From the NCBI GenBank assembly GCA_022559845.1, contig CM040118.1, positions 234,469,224 to 234,533,223 of the forward strand: a DNA stretch of 64,000 nt, written 5' to 3'. Below the pieces are notes generated by a model. The model saw only the letters and a list, made by a program, of their open reading frames with translations. It did not search any database and was not told where the DNA came from. The translations under genes were made by a program, and so were the position numbers. This DNA is from Amorphophallus konjac. Its lineage: Eukaryota; Streptophyta; Magnoliopsida; Alismatales; Araceae. Below are positions 53,735 to 64,000 of this stretch, one piece after another (position 1 is the stretch's first letter; each line of letters begins with the position of its first letter).

Positions 53735-54928
53735 CTATGTCGCACAAGCAAGGTTGCAGCTTTGATATCCCACATAGCTTGCTGTTGGGGATGATGTAGA
53801 GGCTTGATTCAAGCTTATTCCCTTCACTTTCAGGTTTAGAACAAGATGGAAGAAGCCCCTGGAGCTGCTGCTGCGAATCTGCACTCACAAGGGTTAGAAA
53901 AATAACACACTTTAGATGCCTCTCACTACTTAGGGTTTCATACCCCAATAAGATGTATATAAAGAGTTTGGAATGTTCAAAGACACCCTAGAGACCAGAT
54001 CCACAATTCCTGGAACGATTTAGGGAGGTTAGGTTCAATTGGTATGACTTTTGGTGCATGTGCACGCAAGTCAAAAATCACGGCTCGGGTTCGAGACTAA
54101 AAGGGTCGACCCTTGGGGTCGACCCTCGTGAGGGTTTTAGAAGTTTTAAAGGTTTCTGGGCCAATGGGTCGACCCCAAGGGTCGACCCTCGGGGGTTGTC
54201 CGTGCGGGTTTGGAAATAAGTTTTTAGGGGTCGACCCTTGGGGTCGACCCTTGTGTGAATGAGTCGACCCTTGGGGTCGACCCTTGTAGGTGTGGTGAAG
54301 GAACCCGCCGGGTTTTAAAATAAGTTACCAGGGGTCGACCCTTGGGGTCAACCCTTGCGGCTAGGGGTCGACCCAAGGGGTCGACCCTTTCAACTAGAGT
54401 TCAAAGGCCCAAATGTTTTGCACCCGGGGACCTAGGGGTCGACCCAATGGGTCAACCCGTGTTCCAGAACAACCAAATGGTAGATTGAAAAGTTCACTAA
54501 GTTCAAGAACAAGTCTAGGGGTTTCAAGATGGTTTTTAAAACATGAGAGGGAATGAAACTCAAACCATTTAAGCATAGATAAGTTCTAAACCAATTTAAC
54601 CCTTGAGATCAAAATAATGAACTTCAAACCACACAGTCAAAAGCCAATATGTTGAAATCGATCTCACCAACCGTCCTCGAGTTCCTTAAGCACGTTCCTT
54701 GCCCTGTAAAGACATACATTCTGAATTAGATTTAGCATTGTAATTTAAGTTCAAAAACCTTACCAGATGAAGTTACTCTTGTACCTCCAAAAACTCCAAG
54801 TCTACATCAAGGATGTGCATTTCCAAAGCTTTTCATGTTAGAAAAACTCAATTTCAATTCACAAAAAAATATAGTGTTTGGTCATCATCAAAATCTATTT
54901 AGTATACCCACAAGGAGGGAGTTCAACA
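53735..54928 (-). repeat. 5' LTR remnant of the minus SIRE element
   Basis: 1194 bp colinear with 50734-51925. The U5-side 609 bp are missing. It carries a second copy of the GGGTCGACCC array (54100-54456), diverged at several arms. Confidence 0.9.
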
Positions 54929-54938
54929 TGTCTGTTCA

Positions 54939-57278
54939 ATGGCGGACCAAAATCCAGGGGTCGAGAGCCGAGAGGTAGAACGGGCCTCGAGGACTTTTTT
55001 GGTGCCATCAGAGCCTCTTCGCAGTGAGCTGGGTGAGGCGGACATGAAGCGGCTGGAGAATCTATATAGGCTGCCATGGCGATTCATGTTCCTCGCACCT
55101 GAATCTCATGAATCGAGTCTGGTCGCTCGTTCTTGCCTCTTCTGTTCTTTCGTCCTGGCCTGGAAGTATGGCTTTCGGCTGCCCCTATATCCCTTTGTTT
55201 CCGAGTTACTTCGGTTCTACCGATTGGCTCCTGTCCAGTTGGTCTCCAACTCTTACACCCTCATCTTCTCCTTCATCTTTCTCTGCGGCAAGAGAGGGGT
55301 GCGCACCTCGCTGGATCTCTTCCACTATTTTTTTGAGTTGAAGGATAATCCTTTTGCTGGGAAGGGCTTGTTCTTCATTCAGGCGAGGCGGGGAAGGAGT
55401 TGTGTGTCCCTTTCTGTGAAGGATTCCTCTCACAAGGGGTGGAAGACCCAATATTTTTGGGTGGGTCCATCGGCGGTCGGCATGGTCTGGGATTTCCCGA
55501 CGGTGCCCATCTTTCACCCGAACATCCCTCCGAAGCAAACAGAGGTCTCTCCAGAGGTGGAGAGGGATGCTGCTATCTTTCAGCGGGACCGCCTGGGGAC
55601 TGCTGAGTTGGTGACACCTTCTAACATCGAGGAGTATCTCTCTCGACTGCTGTTGCCGACAGGTAAGGTTCTCAGGAACTTGTCCTCTTTCAAGCGAGTG
55701 CTATCCTCTTCTCAATTTGCTCTTCTTCACACAAATCTGCGGCGAGCGGCTGAGGAGGAGGAGGTGCCGTCGGTCGAGCTGGAGGTCATCAACGTGGATG
55801 ATACGCCTGCTCCGAGCGATCTCCCAGCTTCGGAGGGCTCGTCCCACGCCGGGGAAAAGGGCAAGGGGGTTGCCCGGGATGATGCTTCTGAACATCGGGG
55901 GATCAAGCGGAAGGATCCCATGGTGGAGTTGTTGCAGTCTTCGATGCAGGCTCAGTATGCTGAGAAGAAATGGGCGAGGAAGGCGGAGACCATCTGCCCG
56001 ATTGATGAGGTTCCCCTGTTGCCTCCTCCTTCTGCGGTGGAAGAGGGGGAAAATGACGAAGGGATCGCGACTGATGCTAGGGCGCCTGGCGGAGCAGAGG
56101 GGCCACAGGATGTGGGAGCCCGGCCCAAGCCGGTCGAGGCTGGAGGGTCGCATGGGGAAGCGACTCAATCGCAGTCGACCATGGTCGGGGAGGTTCGTGA
56201 CGGGGCCGCTCATCCCGAGCCAATCGGTGGGGCCCCCGAGAGGGCGTTGCTCGGGGGATGTGCTCCGATTTCGGCCGCTCGGCAAAGGGCACCCGTTCCC
56301 TCGACCAATGCCTTCAGCGTCCGGGTCTCCCTATACCAGAGGTGCCACTCTGTAGCTTCAGGGGTCATACGAGCGAAACTTCAGAGGAGTCCCCCGTCCA
56401 CGCTTTTCGAGAAACTCATGGAAGGCAGCCTGATCTTGGCCCAGCTCGGGACTGAGGCAGTGGGCGCGTATGCTCGGGTGGAGTCGGAGCGGGAGGCTCT
56501 CTCGTGGGCTCGTGGTGCGCTCGATCGGAAGGTCGACCGTTTGACCCTTGATCTTGGTGACCTCCGTCGGGAGGTGTCCCCGCTTCGAACTCAGGTGCAG
56601 TCGAGCCAAGCAGAGGCTCGGTCGTTGGCGGAGTAGCTGGCCCAGGCTCATCATATGGTCGACCGGAAGAATGAGCTCCTAGAGGCGGAGCGTATGATTC
56701 AGGTCGAGCGCGGTGAGCAATGGAATGCTGAGCGGGAGATGCTCGAGGGCCGAGTCCGGGGAGCCGAGGATGCACTGACCAAGGCTGAGAGAAGGATGTC
56801 CAAGTCAGAGCGGAGGATAGCCGAGCTCGAGGGGCAGGCAGAGTCGGGTGGGGTGGAGGCACTCGAGCGATATAAGTGCTCAGAGGTCTACCACGCGGCT
56901 CTTCTCCAGGCCGCCTTCCCTTATTATGAGTCGGGCTATCGTCGAGGCCTTCGGAAGGGCTTCTCCCAGGGCTACGATCGGGCCGTCATAGAGGAAGAGG
57001 CCCAGGCGTCTAAGCTCATTTTTCCTTCCGGGTAGCGCTATGACTCGGACTGGGGTTCGACCGACTCTTCCAATTATACTTCGAGCGAAGAGGAGGGTTG
57101 GGAGTCTTCGTCCGAGCGATTGCCAACTCCAACATCTTCGTGAGAGCACACGACCGAGACAGTTCCCACACAGGTGGGGTCAGTGCCTGGTTCGACCGTC
57201 GCCAAGAATACTGGGGGCAGATCGTCTGGTGCTAAGGAAGCCTCACTTGCCGAGCCTAAAGATGGCCCTGAGGCCTGA
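54939..57278 (+). pseudogene. PF04195-like gypsy-type transposon protein with three in-frame stops
   Basis: From ATG at 54939 one phase runs 780 codons to a stop at 57276-57278, broken by TAG at 56634-56636, TAG at 57033-57035 and a TGA near 57140. Residues about 25-210 match the 'putative gypsy type transposon' family (RLPLYPFVSELLRFYRLAPVQ; FLCGKRGVRTSLDLFHYFF; HKGWKTQYFWV). An acidic, Pro-rich linker follows, then a long coiled coil (REMLEGRVRGAEDALTKAER) and an acidic tail rich in Ser/Glu. Such proteins sit at the gag position of non-autonomous gypsy-type elements; their role is unknown. All three stops can be explained by C-to-T changes. No pol follows. Confidence 0.8.
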
Positions 57279-58147
57279 TGTAATAGCTCTTTCTTTCTTT
57301 CTTTTTCTTCCCCTTATGTAGACTGGTAATGCTTTTTGGGAAAATATTATAGCGACAGTATTAAATGCTAAATTGACTATTTCTTACCACTTTTGGTGTG
57401 ATTTGACTATCGGATTTGTAGTCGTTGGAGAAGGCACCGATTTTCTCTGCAGATATCGCGTGTGCCGGTCTGTCAAATGACTGACATGGCGTTGGCACCT
57501 TTCCATTTTTCCATACCGCCCTTAATGACTTGCTGCTTCGCGCGTCCCGCTGGCGGGATGTTTGGGAAATGAGGTAACCATCTCAGGGAAAGCCCCTTTT
57601 AGCGTGTTTTGTAAGGGGAGAGTCATTTAAGGCGATCAGCTCCCCCTTCGGCCTATAAAAGGTCCGCTGGGCGTCTCCTTTTCCTTTCATCACTTAAGGC
57701 CATCCCTGGCGCGAGGCATTGTGCTGTCGTTCTTGGCGGGCATGGAAGGCGCTTCAGAAGATGATGATGATGCAGATGACGGTAGGAGGGAAGCTCCTGC
57801 TACTTCAGTCTGGAAGAGGGTTCGTTAGTCGGGGGTCACTCTGGGAGAGGGTTCGTCATGCCGGAGCATGTGGCCCTCCTGTCCCTGACCCGCTGATGCC
57901 ATCCGGAGGGGAGGGGGGAGCAAATTAAGCTCCCTCCTTTCTTGGCCTCCCCCTGCCTCCTCGTACATCTCTGCCATTTCCTTTTTCTCGCTCCTCTTTC
58001 ACTCTTCGGAGGGTGCCTGCTCTCTCTGCCTTCCAAAGAGTTGGCAGAGAGGAGGCCTTCACTTGTATTCCTTCCTCTTCTTCTCCCTCTTCTCCGAGCT
58101 TTTCTCAAACCAACGAGGCCGGCAATCCTTTGTCCGAGCCAGTTTCT
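57279..58147 (+). other. 3' part of the PF04195 element, with a TATA-like promoter
   Basis: No pol domains are seen. TATAAAA at 57654-57660, followed by CT-rich sequence, resembles a U3/R promoter, so this may be part of the 3' LTR. It is cut at 58148 by the Athila-like LTR. I could not align it to 48984-50124. Confidence 0.4.
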
Positions 58148-59901
58148 TGATAACGCGAAAGTTCATCGTTTAAAACACGCGTATCAATCTTAAAAATTTC
58201 AACTCATACTAGATGAAAGTAAGACGTAATAAGGTGGCGAGAAGGGTCGATTCCACAAGGAAGAAGAGATTTTTAGAGTTAAAAATCTTGAAGTCCTTTG
58301 AAAAATACTTGTGATTTGGATTTGCTTAAAGAAAATAGTGAAATGATGAACAAACCAAACACTTAATTGAAAACACCATGACTATGCACCTATGCTATAG
58401 AAAATAATTGCATGAAGTAGAAAGAAGATATAGAAGAAAGAGATAGAGAGGGAAGAAGAGCAAGAACTAGATCAAGAGAACAACTCCTTGCATTAACTTA
58501 AAAGAAAGAGTACATGAAATGTGAAACAAGTTTACACTAATGACACAATGAGATTACAATGAAGTGAAATATCACAAAAGTAATAAGACAAGAAAAGTTT
58601 GAAGTTTGGAGATGATAGCGCCATCCTCTCTTGGCCTTGGATCACGAACAACCTTGTGGAAGATGTCGTCTACGCCGGGAGGAAGTCACCTTCGTCGTTG
58701 AAGCTATGTTTGGAGGGTGAATAACTTTGAACCCAAGAGGAATTAGGGGATGCCCAAGAAGAAGAAGTTGAAGAAAAATAAGAGATAAAGAACTTTGATG
58801 AAGGACACAGGGAGAGAAAATGTAAGAAAGATGGTGAAATAAAAGAAAGAAGGGAAGTGATCTACTCAGATGAACAGTAAAATCACATGACAGCAAGTTA
58901 AAAAACGGGAAATAACTTCAAAAGTAGAAAGCATTAGAAGATGATGTATAAAAAGAAATTGTAGAACACGTAAAAATAAATAACTTTTATGAAGACAGCA
59001 AGAGGAGAATAGGGACGGAGGAAGAAGAAAAATAGGGAATAACACAGAAGAACACAGTCTGAAAATACCCAGGATAGAATAGTAGAAAACACGAAATACC
59101 TTGCAAACCAGAGCAAATTTGAAGATGATGCAGAAAAAGAAGTTGTAGAGAACTTAAAAACAAAGAACTTTGATAAAGAGTGCATGAGCTGAAAATGAAC
59201 TTAAGTGGGAGAACCCGGAGGCCTAAGGTTGGGAGAGAAATTGCCAAAAGAAGAAGTCCCCTTCACCTCCTTATCTTGGGCTATTTATAGGGAAAGTTGG
59301 ATCAATGGAGGGTGGGGATTGTATCAAAAGGAGATAGATGGTTAGGATTTAAGTAGAATATGATACATGGGGAAAATAAAAAGGAGGTGTGCACCCCCTT
59401 TCTTAGACTTTGGACACCCCCTTTCCAAGTTTGAATCTCCTTTCAAACTTTGAATGTCATTTTCCTCCTTTTCAAACTTAAACTTTGACTTCTTCCTTTT
59501 CAAACTTTGAATTCAAAATTTTAAACTTTATTTTTCCTCCAACCAAAATATTTTGAATTCTTTATTTGACTTGGTCAAAGTGGTGATGCCCGTTTTGCCC
59601 CCGACTTCTTTTGTAATTACCTTCGGTGTCCTACACACACATAATTACACTTTAGTCCATAAAATTATCACAATGTGCACATAAATCTCAAATGCTCATG
59701 GTTATACAATAGAGAATTAATGCTCATGGCCCTCAACTTTAATTTATTATTAAATAATATCACCAAATTAATCAATTTACGTGAAAGCTCTAATTTAAAT
59801 GCGGAGTTGAGGTTAACTATGAAATATAGATAATTACCTAATTATATGCACATAAAATGGTGTACATGCGATGAATTATCATATGAAATGGACACTTATC
59901 A
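58148..59901 (-). repeat. 3' LTR of a minus-strand Athila-like gypsy element
   Basis: The 1754 bp stretch has inverted ends TGATAA and TTATCA. On the minus strand it is preceded by the purine tract GTTGGGGGG. Near its end it has the CTTGTGGAATCGACCC block that is common just before the PBS in Athila/Tat LTRs. No PBS follows the 58148 end, so this is the 3' copy. The middle is A/G-rich with imperfect repeats of AAGAACTTTGAT, and no gene. Confidence 0.6.
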
Positions 59902-61574
59902 CACCCCCCAACTTACTCATTGCTAGTCCCTTAGCAATGCCAATAAATTGAAATTTAAGACTAACAAGAGTTTGTAAAATTCATGCTCTCATATCCAGTT
60001 TTCCCTTTATAGAATCAACCAAAGATTAGGAATCTGGAATCATTAATGCAGACTAGCCTTATGTAGGAACTTAATAATACATGATCAAGAATTCAAATCA
60101 AAGCTCAATAGCACTTGTGCATGTGTAACTACCAAATCAACAACTTAGACAATTGCATCCCCCATTCGCTATTCCAAGCAAATACCTTTCAACCCTGCAC
60201 CTCTTAGATCAGAGCATTAAGTATATTAGCTTTTGTCTGCCTTTTGCTTTGTCCCTTTTGGATCTTTTATACCACACATGCTGCTGCACTATCTTTCACT
60301 GCTCAACGTGAACCTCGACTCTTACCTTAGGAGAAGCAGGCCCAGTTTCACAGATCTAAATTCCCTTTTCCATTTTACGCGAACCTCAACACGTCTTAAG
60401 TGAAGTAGGCCCGGTTACTAAGACTAGGGGCATTTATCATTGTGTTTTTTTTCTTTTTTTTTCATAGTGCAATTACACTTATTTGATAGATAATTTGACC
60501 GAAAGTTTTGTAAAAAGATCTCTTTTCTTAAGAAGTGCAGAATATCAGACAACATACCTACAATGGCAGGAGACTTGTCTTGCTTGTTTCATTAGTGTGC
60601 ATTGTGAATTTCTTTTTTTTTCTAAAGTGCACATGAACTTTAAAGGGATTCTTATATCAGTTTTTCATGGCTAGATTGATTAAATTTTCCATCATCCTTA
60701 TCCCTAGTCTTTTCTATTCCAAAATTACTTTTAATTTAAGCATGAATAATTAAAACTCAGTTGGGTTCTTTTTTTTTTAAGACAAATGCGGTTGTATATG
60801 AATGCAACATCTGCAACATGATTTCCGCCCCCAACTTAAATGACATTGTCCGCAATGACATGAACACTATGAATAAATAGAACAATGTAGACATGGAATT
60901 TATGAAGGAACAGGACAACCTGACAGAAGTGAATTTTGACAGGCATCCTTACTGACCAAAGGCGATACTTGACCGTTAACGGTGAGGCATAGGTGCAAGC
61001 AATCTTCTCTCTCCCCCCAACTTATCCTTTATTCACACCTTCAAAATAAAAATAAATACACATGAAAAACTTGGGTTGCCTCCCAAGAAGCCATTTATTA
61101 GCACCCAAAAATCATGAAAACTGTGGGTTACCTCTCAAGAAGCGCTAAGTTTAACGTCTTCAGCCAGACGCATGCATAAGAGGTTCAAACTCCATAACCA
61201 ACGAGTTGAGTTAAGAATGAGTCACCACATTATCTTATCTTCTTTCAATTTCAAACATTTGTGCCACGAGAAGACAAGATTATATATGTATGCATGTGGC
61301 CCAAAATGTGCTGGTCCTGAACATTGTTGATTTTAAAATTAGCCATATGTGTGAGCAAGTTCTCTTCTTTAAGGGGTATGTAATAATCAAAGGCCATCAA
61401 TCGTTCAAGATTGGGATGGAACCTTTGCCTAGTATCTATCCATTGGTCTCCTTGTCCTGTATGTACCGGCTTGACTACCCCTTTAATGACTTCTTCCTCC
61501 AAAGAAAGTTGGTCAAAGACAGGCAGATCATGAGCATTAAGGGCATTAATCAATTGATCTTCTTGAAGGGGAGT
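59902..61574 (-). mobile_element. 3' interior remnant of the Athila-like element
   Basis: The minus strand carries CTAGCAATGAGTAAGTTGGGG upstream of the LTR. Near 61080-61170 it has a GCGCTTCTTGAGAGGTAACC / GGGAGGCAACCC-type block, which in Athila elements follows the integrase ORF. T-runs and short repeats fill the rest. No intact integrase, RT or env-like frame was found; a 100-codon frame at 61251-61553 is unassigned. The upstream part of the element is cut off by the Tekay LTR at 61575. Confidence 0.5.
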
Positions 61575-64000
61575 TGTAGCAACCCTAATAAATGAATAAT
61601 TGAAATGAATTAAAACATATATATTACAGAAGTAATATATATAAAAGGAATAGGGTTAATTTGACGAAATAAAACAAATTAAAAATAACGCCTCTTATTA
61701 GGGCGTTAATTCAAAAAGAAACGCCTCTATCAAAGGCGTGACTAAAGAAAGGACGCCCACACGTGCGGTCGTCAACTCACGCGACCAAATGGGTAAGTAA
61801 AAGAAACGCCTCTATCTTGGGCGTGTTTTAAAACAAGAAACGCCCTTTTTCAAGGCGCTTTTTAAGAAACGCCCTTATGCAAGGCGTCAATTAAAGAATA
61901 CACGCCCTGACCTAAGGCGTTAATTCAGTTCGTGAACCGTTCGAACCCAGAGCTTATCCAAGGAAAGATTAACCTAATCTAGTAAGTGTCTATTAGAGTA
62001 AGGACTCTATTAGGGATATACTACCCTCACACAATCACTAACTCTAATAGGACTTCCAAAGTCTTATAAATAAACCTGTTCGGCCAACCCTAAATCTATT
62101 TGGACGAACTACTGCTACTAGGTACGTGAAGAACAAACAGTTCTTCTTCCTTTCCTTGCTTTTGATAAACACGTGAGGAGGTTTTAACCATCCTTCATCG
62201 TCTTTGCTATAGGTGGCTGCTTCTAGTGTTTGAAGACAAAGGGTCTTCATCATCATCGTCTTCGTCACCATCGTTGCCGAAGAATAGGTAAAGTTCTTCT
62301 TTTTCCCTTGCCTTCAGGTTACGTAGGTAAAGAAGATTGATATCTTCTCTTCCTTTACAGGTAGCTGTGGCAATATCTTCCTGAAGAACGAAGGTTCTTC
62401 ATCCACGAAGGTTCCAAACAGAGTATTAGTATTATCAAACCATAAGGTAGGTTTTCTCAAGCTACTGTAGCCCAAATGAAATTAATGCAAGATATATATA
62501 TATATAAGCATGTCATGCATATGATTATTATAGTTTTCATGCGTTTTCTGAAATATTTTGAAAGAAACGCCCTTGATTAGGGCGCTAATTTAAAAGAAAC
62601 GACCATGCTAGTGGTCGTCAATTTAATATTTGACGCCCTCTACGCAGGCGTTAATTTCATAAGAATCGCATATGATTAATAATTGATCCTGTTTAAAATT
62701 ACAATACATATGAAATATTGATTTTTAATATCTTGCATGACTCTGTGAATTCCTGTTAAATTTTACTGCCATGACATGTCTCCTGTCTCTCGAAATATTA
62801 TTTATTAAAATATCGTAAATCCCTTGAAATTCACGACTTGGACAAAGTCGTTTTCCATATTCTAACGCCCCAGTACAAGGCGTGAATCTGAAAAGAAACG
62901 CCCCTTCCTAGGGCGTGTATCTGTTAAAATCCTGAAATTCACATATTCTGTAAAATGGAATTAGAAAGTAACGCCCCTTCCAAGGGCGCGTTTTTGATAA
63001 ATTTCTGAGAATAATTATATCCTGTCGAATATGTAAATGATGAGACGCCTGCCCCTGCAGTCGTCAACTTTTAAGAAACGCCCCCAGGAAAGGCGTGTTT
63101 TTGATAAATTAATGAAATAATGGAAATTCTGCAAATTGGCAATATATGTAAACGCCCTTTAGTTAGGCGTTAATTACTTGAGACACGACTTGACCTAAGT
63201 CGTTATTTTACTGTAAACTGATTTTTCCTCTGATTTGCTAAACCGATGGTTTATATATTATACATATATATATATATATCGGCACTATTCTCCACTCCGT
63301 GAGTATAGTCCCACGTTCCATGTTGATTTATCGATCACACTCAACTCTCATTGACATACAAGCTCTCCATTGGACATTCCGTTCCTTTGGACTAGCGAGT
63401 TAGTCATAGAGACCTCCGTAAGACTCCTCGTAGCCTTGGATTCCCTCAAGGCCGACTGAGCTGGTTGTACCATAAAAACCCATTACACGATCCTTGCCAT
63501 GTCAATCTAAAGAAACATGGTATACCGGCCCTTATGATTATACAAAGAGTATATCATAAGCAATTCTTAATGGGATGATGATATCATGCCATATCATGTC
63601 GTTCTTGTAAACCTCAATTCTATGATAAGAATGAGGGTATCTTACCTTTGATATACTGTTCATGTGGATCTCAATTCTATATAAAGAATGTCCATATTGA
63701 TTTGTCATGGTACCTAAGTTAAAGGAACCATAATCTACCTAGTTTTACCGACATCGTGATTATACCGTTATTATCGCCATTCTATGTCCTTTGTCATATT
63801 TTGGACTCTATTCTATCAAAGTTGTCATACGTATCTACAAGCTTGATTATTGAAATTCTATATTGGCTATATAAACAAGAGTGGATGTCAAAACACATGA
63901 TAAATGCCTGCGCATATAGGGCCCGATCTGGTCCTGGGAGGAGCACCCGAAAGTACTTGTGCCCATGGGAGTTAAAATGATAAGGTATCTGGCATTATAC
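61575..64000 (+). repeat. Third Tekay LTR copy, cut by the window edge
   Basis: Starts TGTAGCAACC like the two LTRs of the plus Tekay and follows them throughout, but with many substitutions and indels, so it belongs to an older or different family member. Preceding bases GGAGT (61570-61574) are the presumed target copy. Inverted-repeat clusters are at 61684-61925, 62570-62655 and 62830-63210. About 780 bp of LTR and any interior lie beyond the window. Confidence 0.9.

Larger units (their letters stand above)
50125..54928 (-). mobile_element. SIRE-type copia element, internally deleted, env-like ORF retained
   Basis: Flanked by TGTCT at 50120-50124 and 54929-54933 (perfect target duplication). 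On the minus strand a 5' LTR remnant (54928-53735) is followed by an env-like ORF, purine tract and complete 3' LTR (51925-50125), with TGTTGAAC...CTCAACA ends. The PBS, gag, protease, integrase, RT and RNase H, and the last 609 bases of the 5' LTR, are gone, consistent with one internal deletion joining LTR sequence to the env-like leader near 53735. Confidence 0.9.

Noticed and set aside
54939..56636. Host gene encoding a 565-residue protein
   Set aside because: The sequence matches the PF04195 gypsy-type transposon family and continues in the same phase past the stop. It lies beside LTR-type sequence.

Overview
This is a repeat-dominated piece of a flowering-plant nuclear genome. The evidence is LTR retrotransposons primed by initiator-tRNA-Met (PBS TGGTATCAGAGC), Tekay/Del-type Ty3-gypsy elements, SIRE-type Ty1-copia elements, a Cassandra element with its 5S-like domain, a CACTA terminus, and intron-containing fragments of plant housekeeping genes. 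I see no gene that is certainly intact and host-owned. The species cannot be fixed from the sequence alone.

Layout. (A) 1-12468 plus 41743-42334 is one stretch split by a later insertion. Its minus strand carries exon-intron pieces of at least five unrelated genes: an unnamed coiled-coil protein, LSM1, a B-type CDK, molybdenum-cofactor sulfurase and a secretory cyclophilin. It ends at 42334 in a CACTA-type terminus, which suggests a gene-capturing (Pack-type) CACTA transposon whose left end lies outside the window. (B) 1231-7179 is a minus-strand non-autonomous LTR element with 2.6-3.0 kb LTRs and only 358 bp between them. It sits in the captured sulfurase intron. (C) 12469-41742 is a young plus-strand Tekay element (LTRs about 3.2 kb, TSD GGAAT). 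Its gag-pol is split by a second insertion at 16795-35038 with TSD CTTCA. That insertion is a 575 bp TRIM joined to a tandem SIRE-like array (three LTRs, two gag-only interiors).

(D) 42335-48983 is a decayed minus-strand Tekay element broken by the CACTA terminus, with a Cassandra unit recombined into its primer-binding site. (E) 48984-50124 and 54929-58147 are parts of a gypsy-type element with a PF04195-like protein, split by (F) a minus-strand SIRE element at 50125-54928 (TSD TGTCT) that keeps an env-like ORF but has lost gag and pol. (G) 58148-61574 is a minus-strand Athila-like remnant. (H) 61575-64000 is a third copy of the plus Tekay LTR, cut by the window edge.

The nesting gives an order of events: PF04195 element and minus Tekay first, then the CACTA, then element B and the plus Tekay, then the TRIM-SIRE concatemer. 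The most unusual signals are the arrays of short inverted repeats, with paired stem changes, inside the LTRs of four different element families; the five-gene capture; and two chimeric junctions (TRIM-SIRE, Cassandra-Tekay) that look like products of retroelement cDNA joining or recombination.
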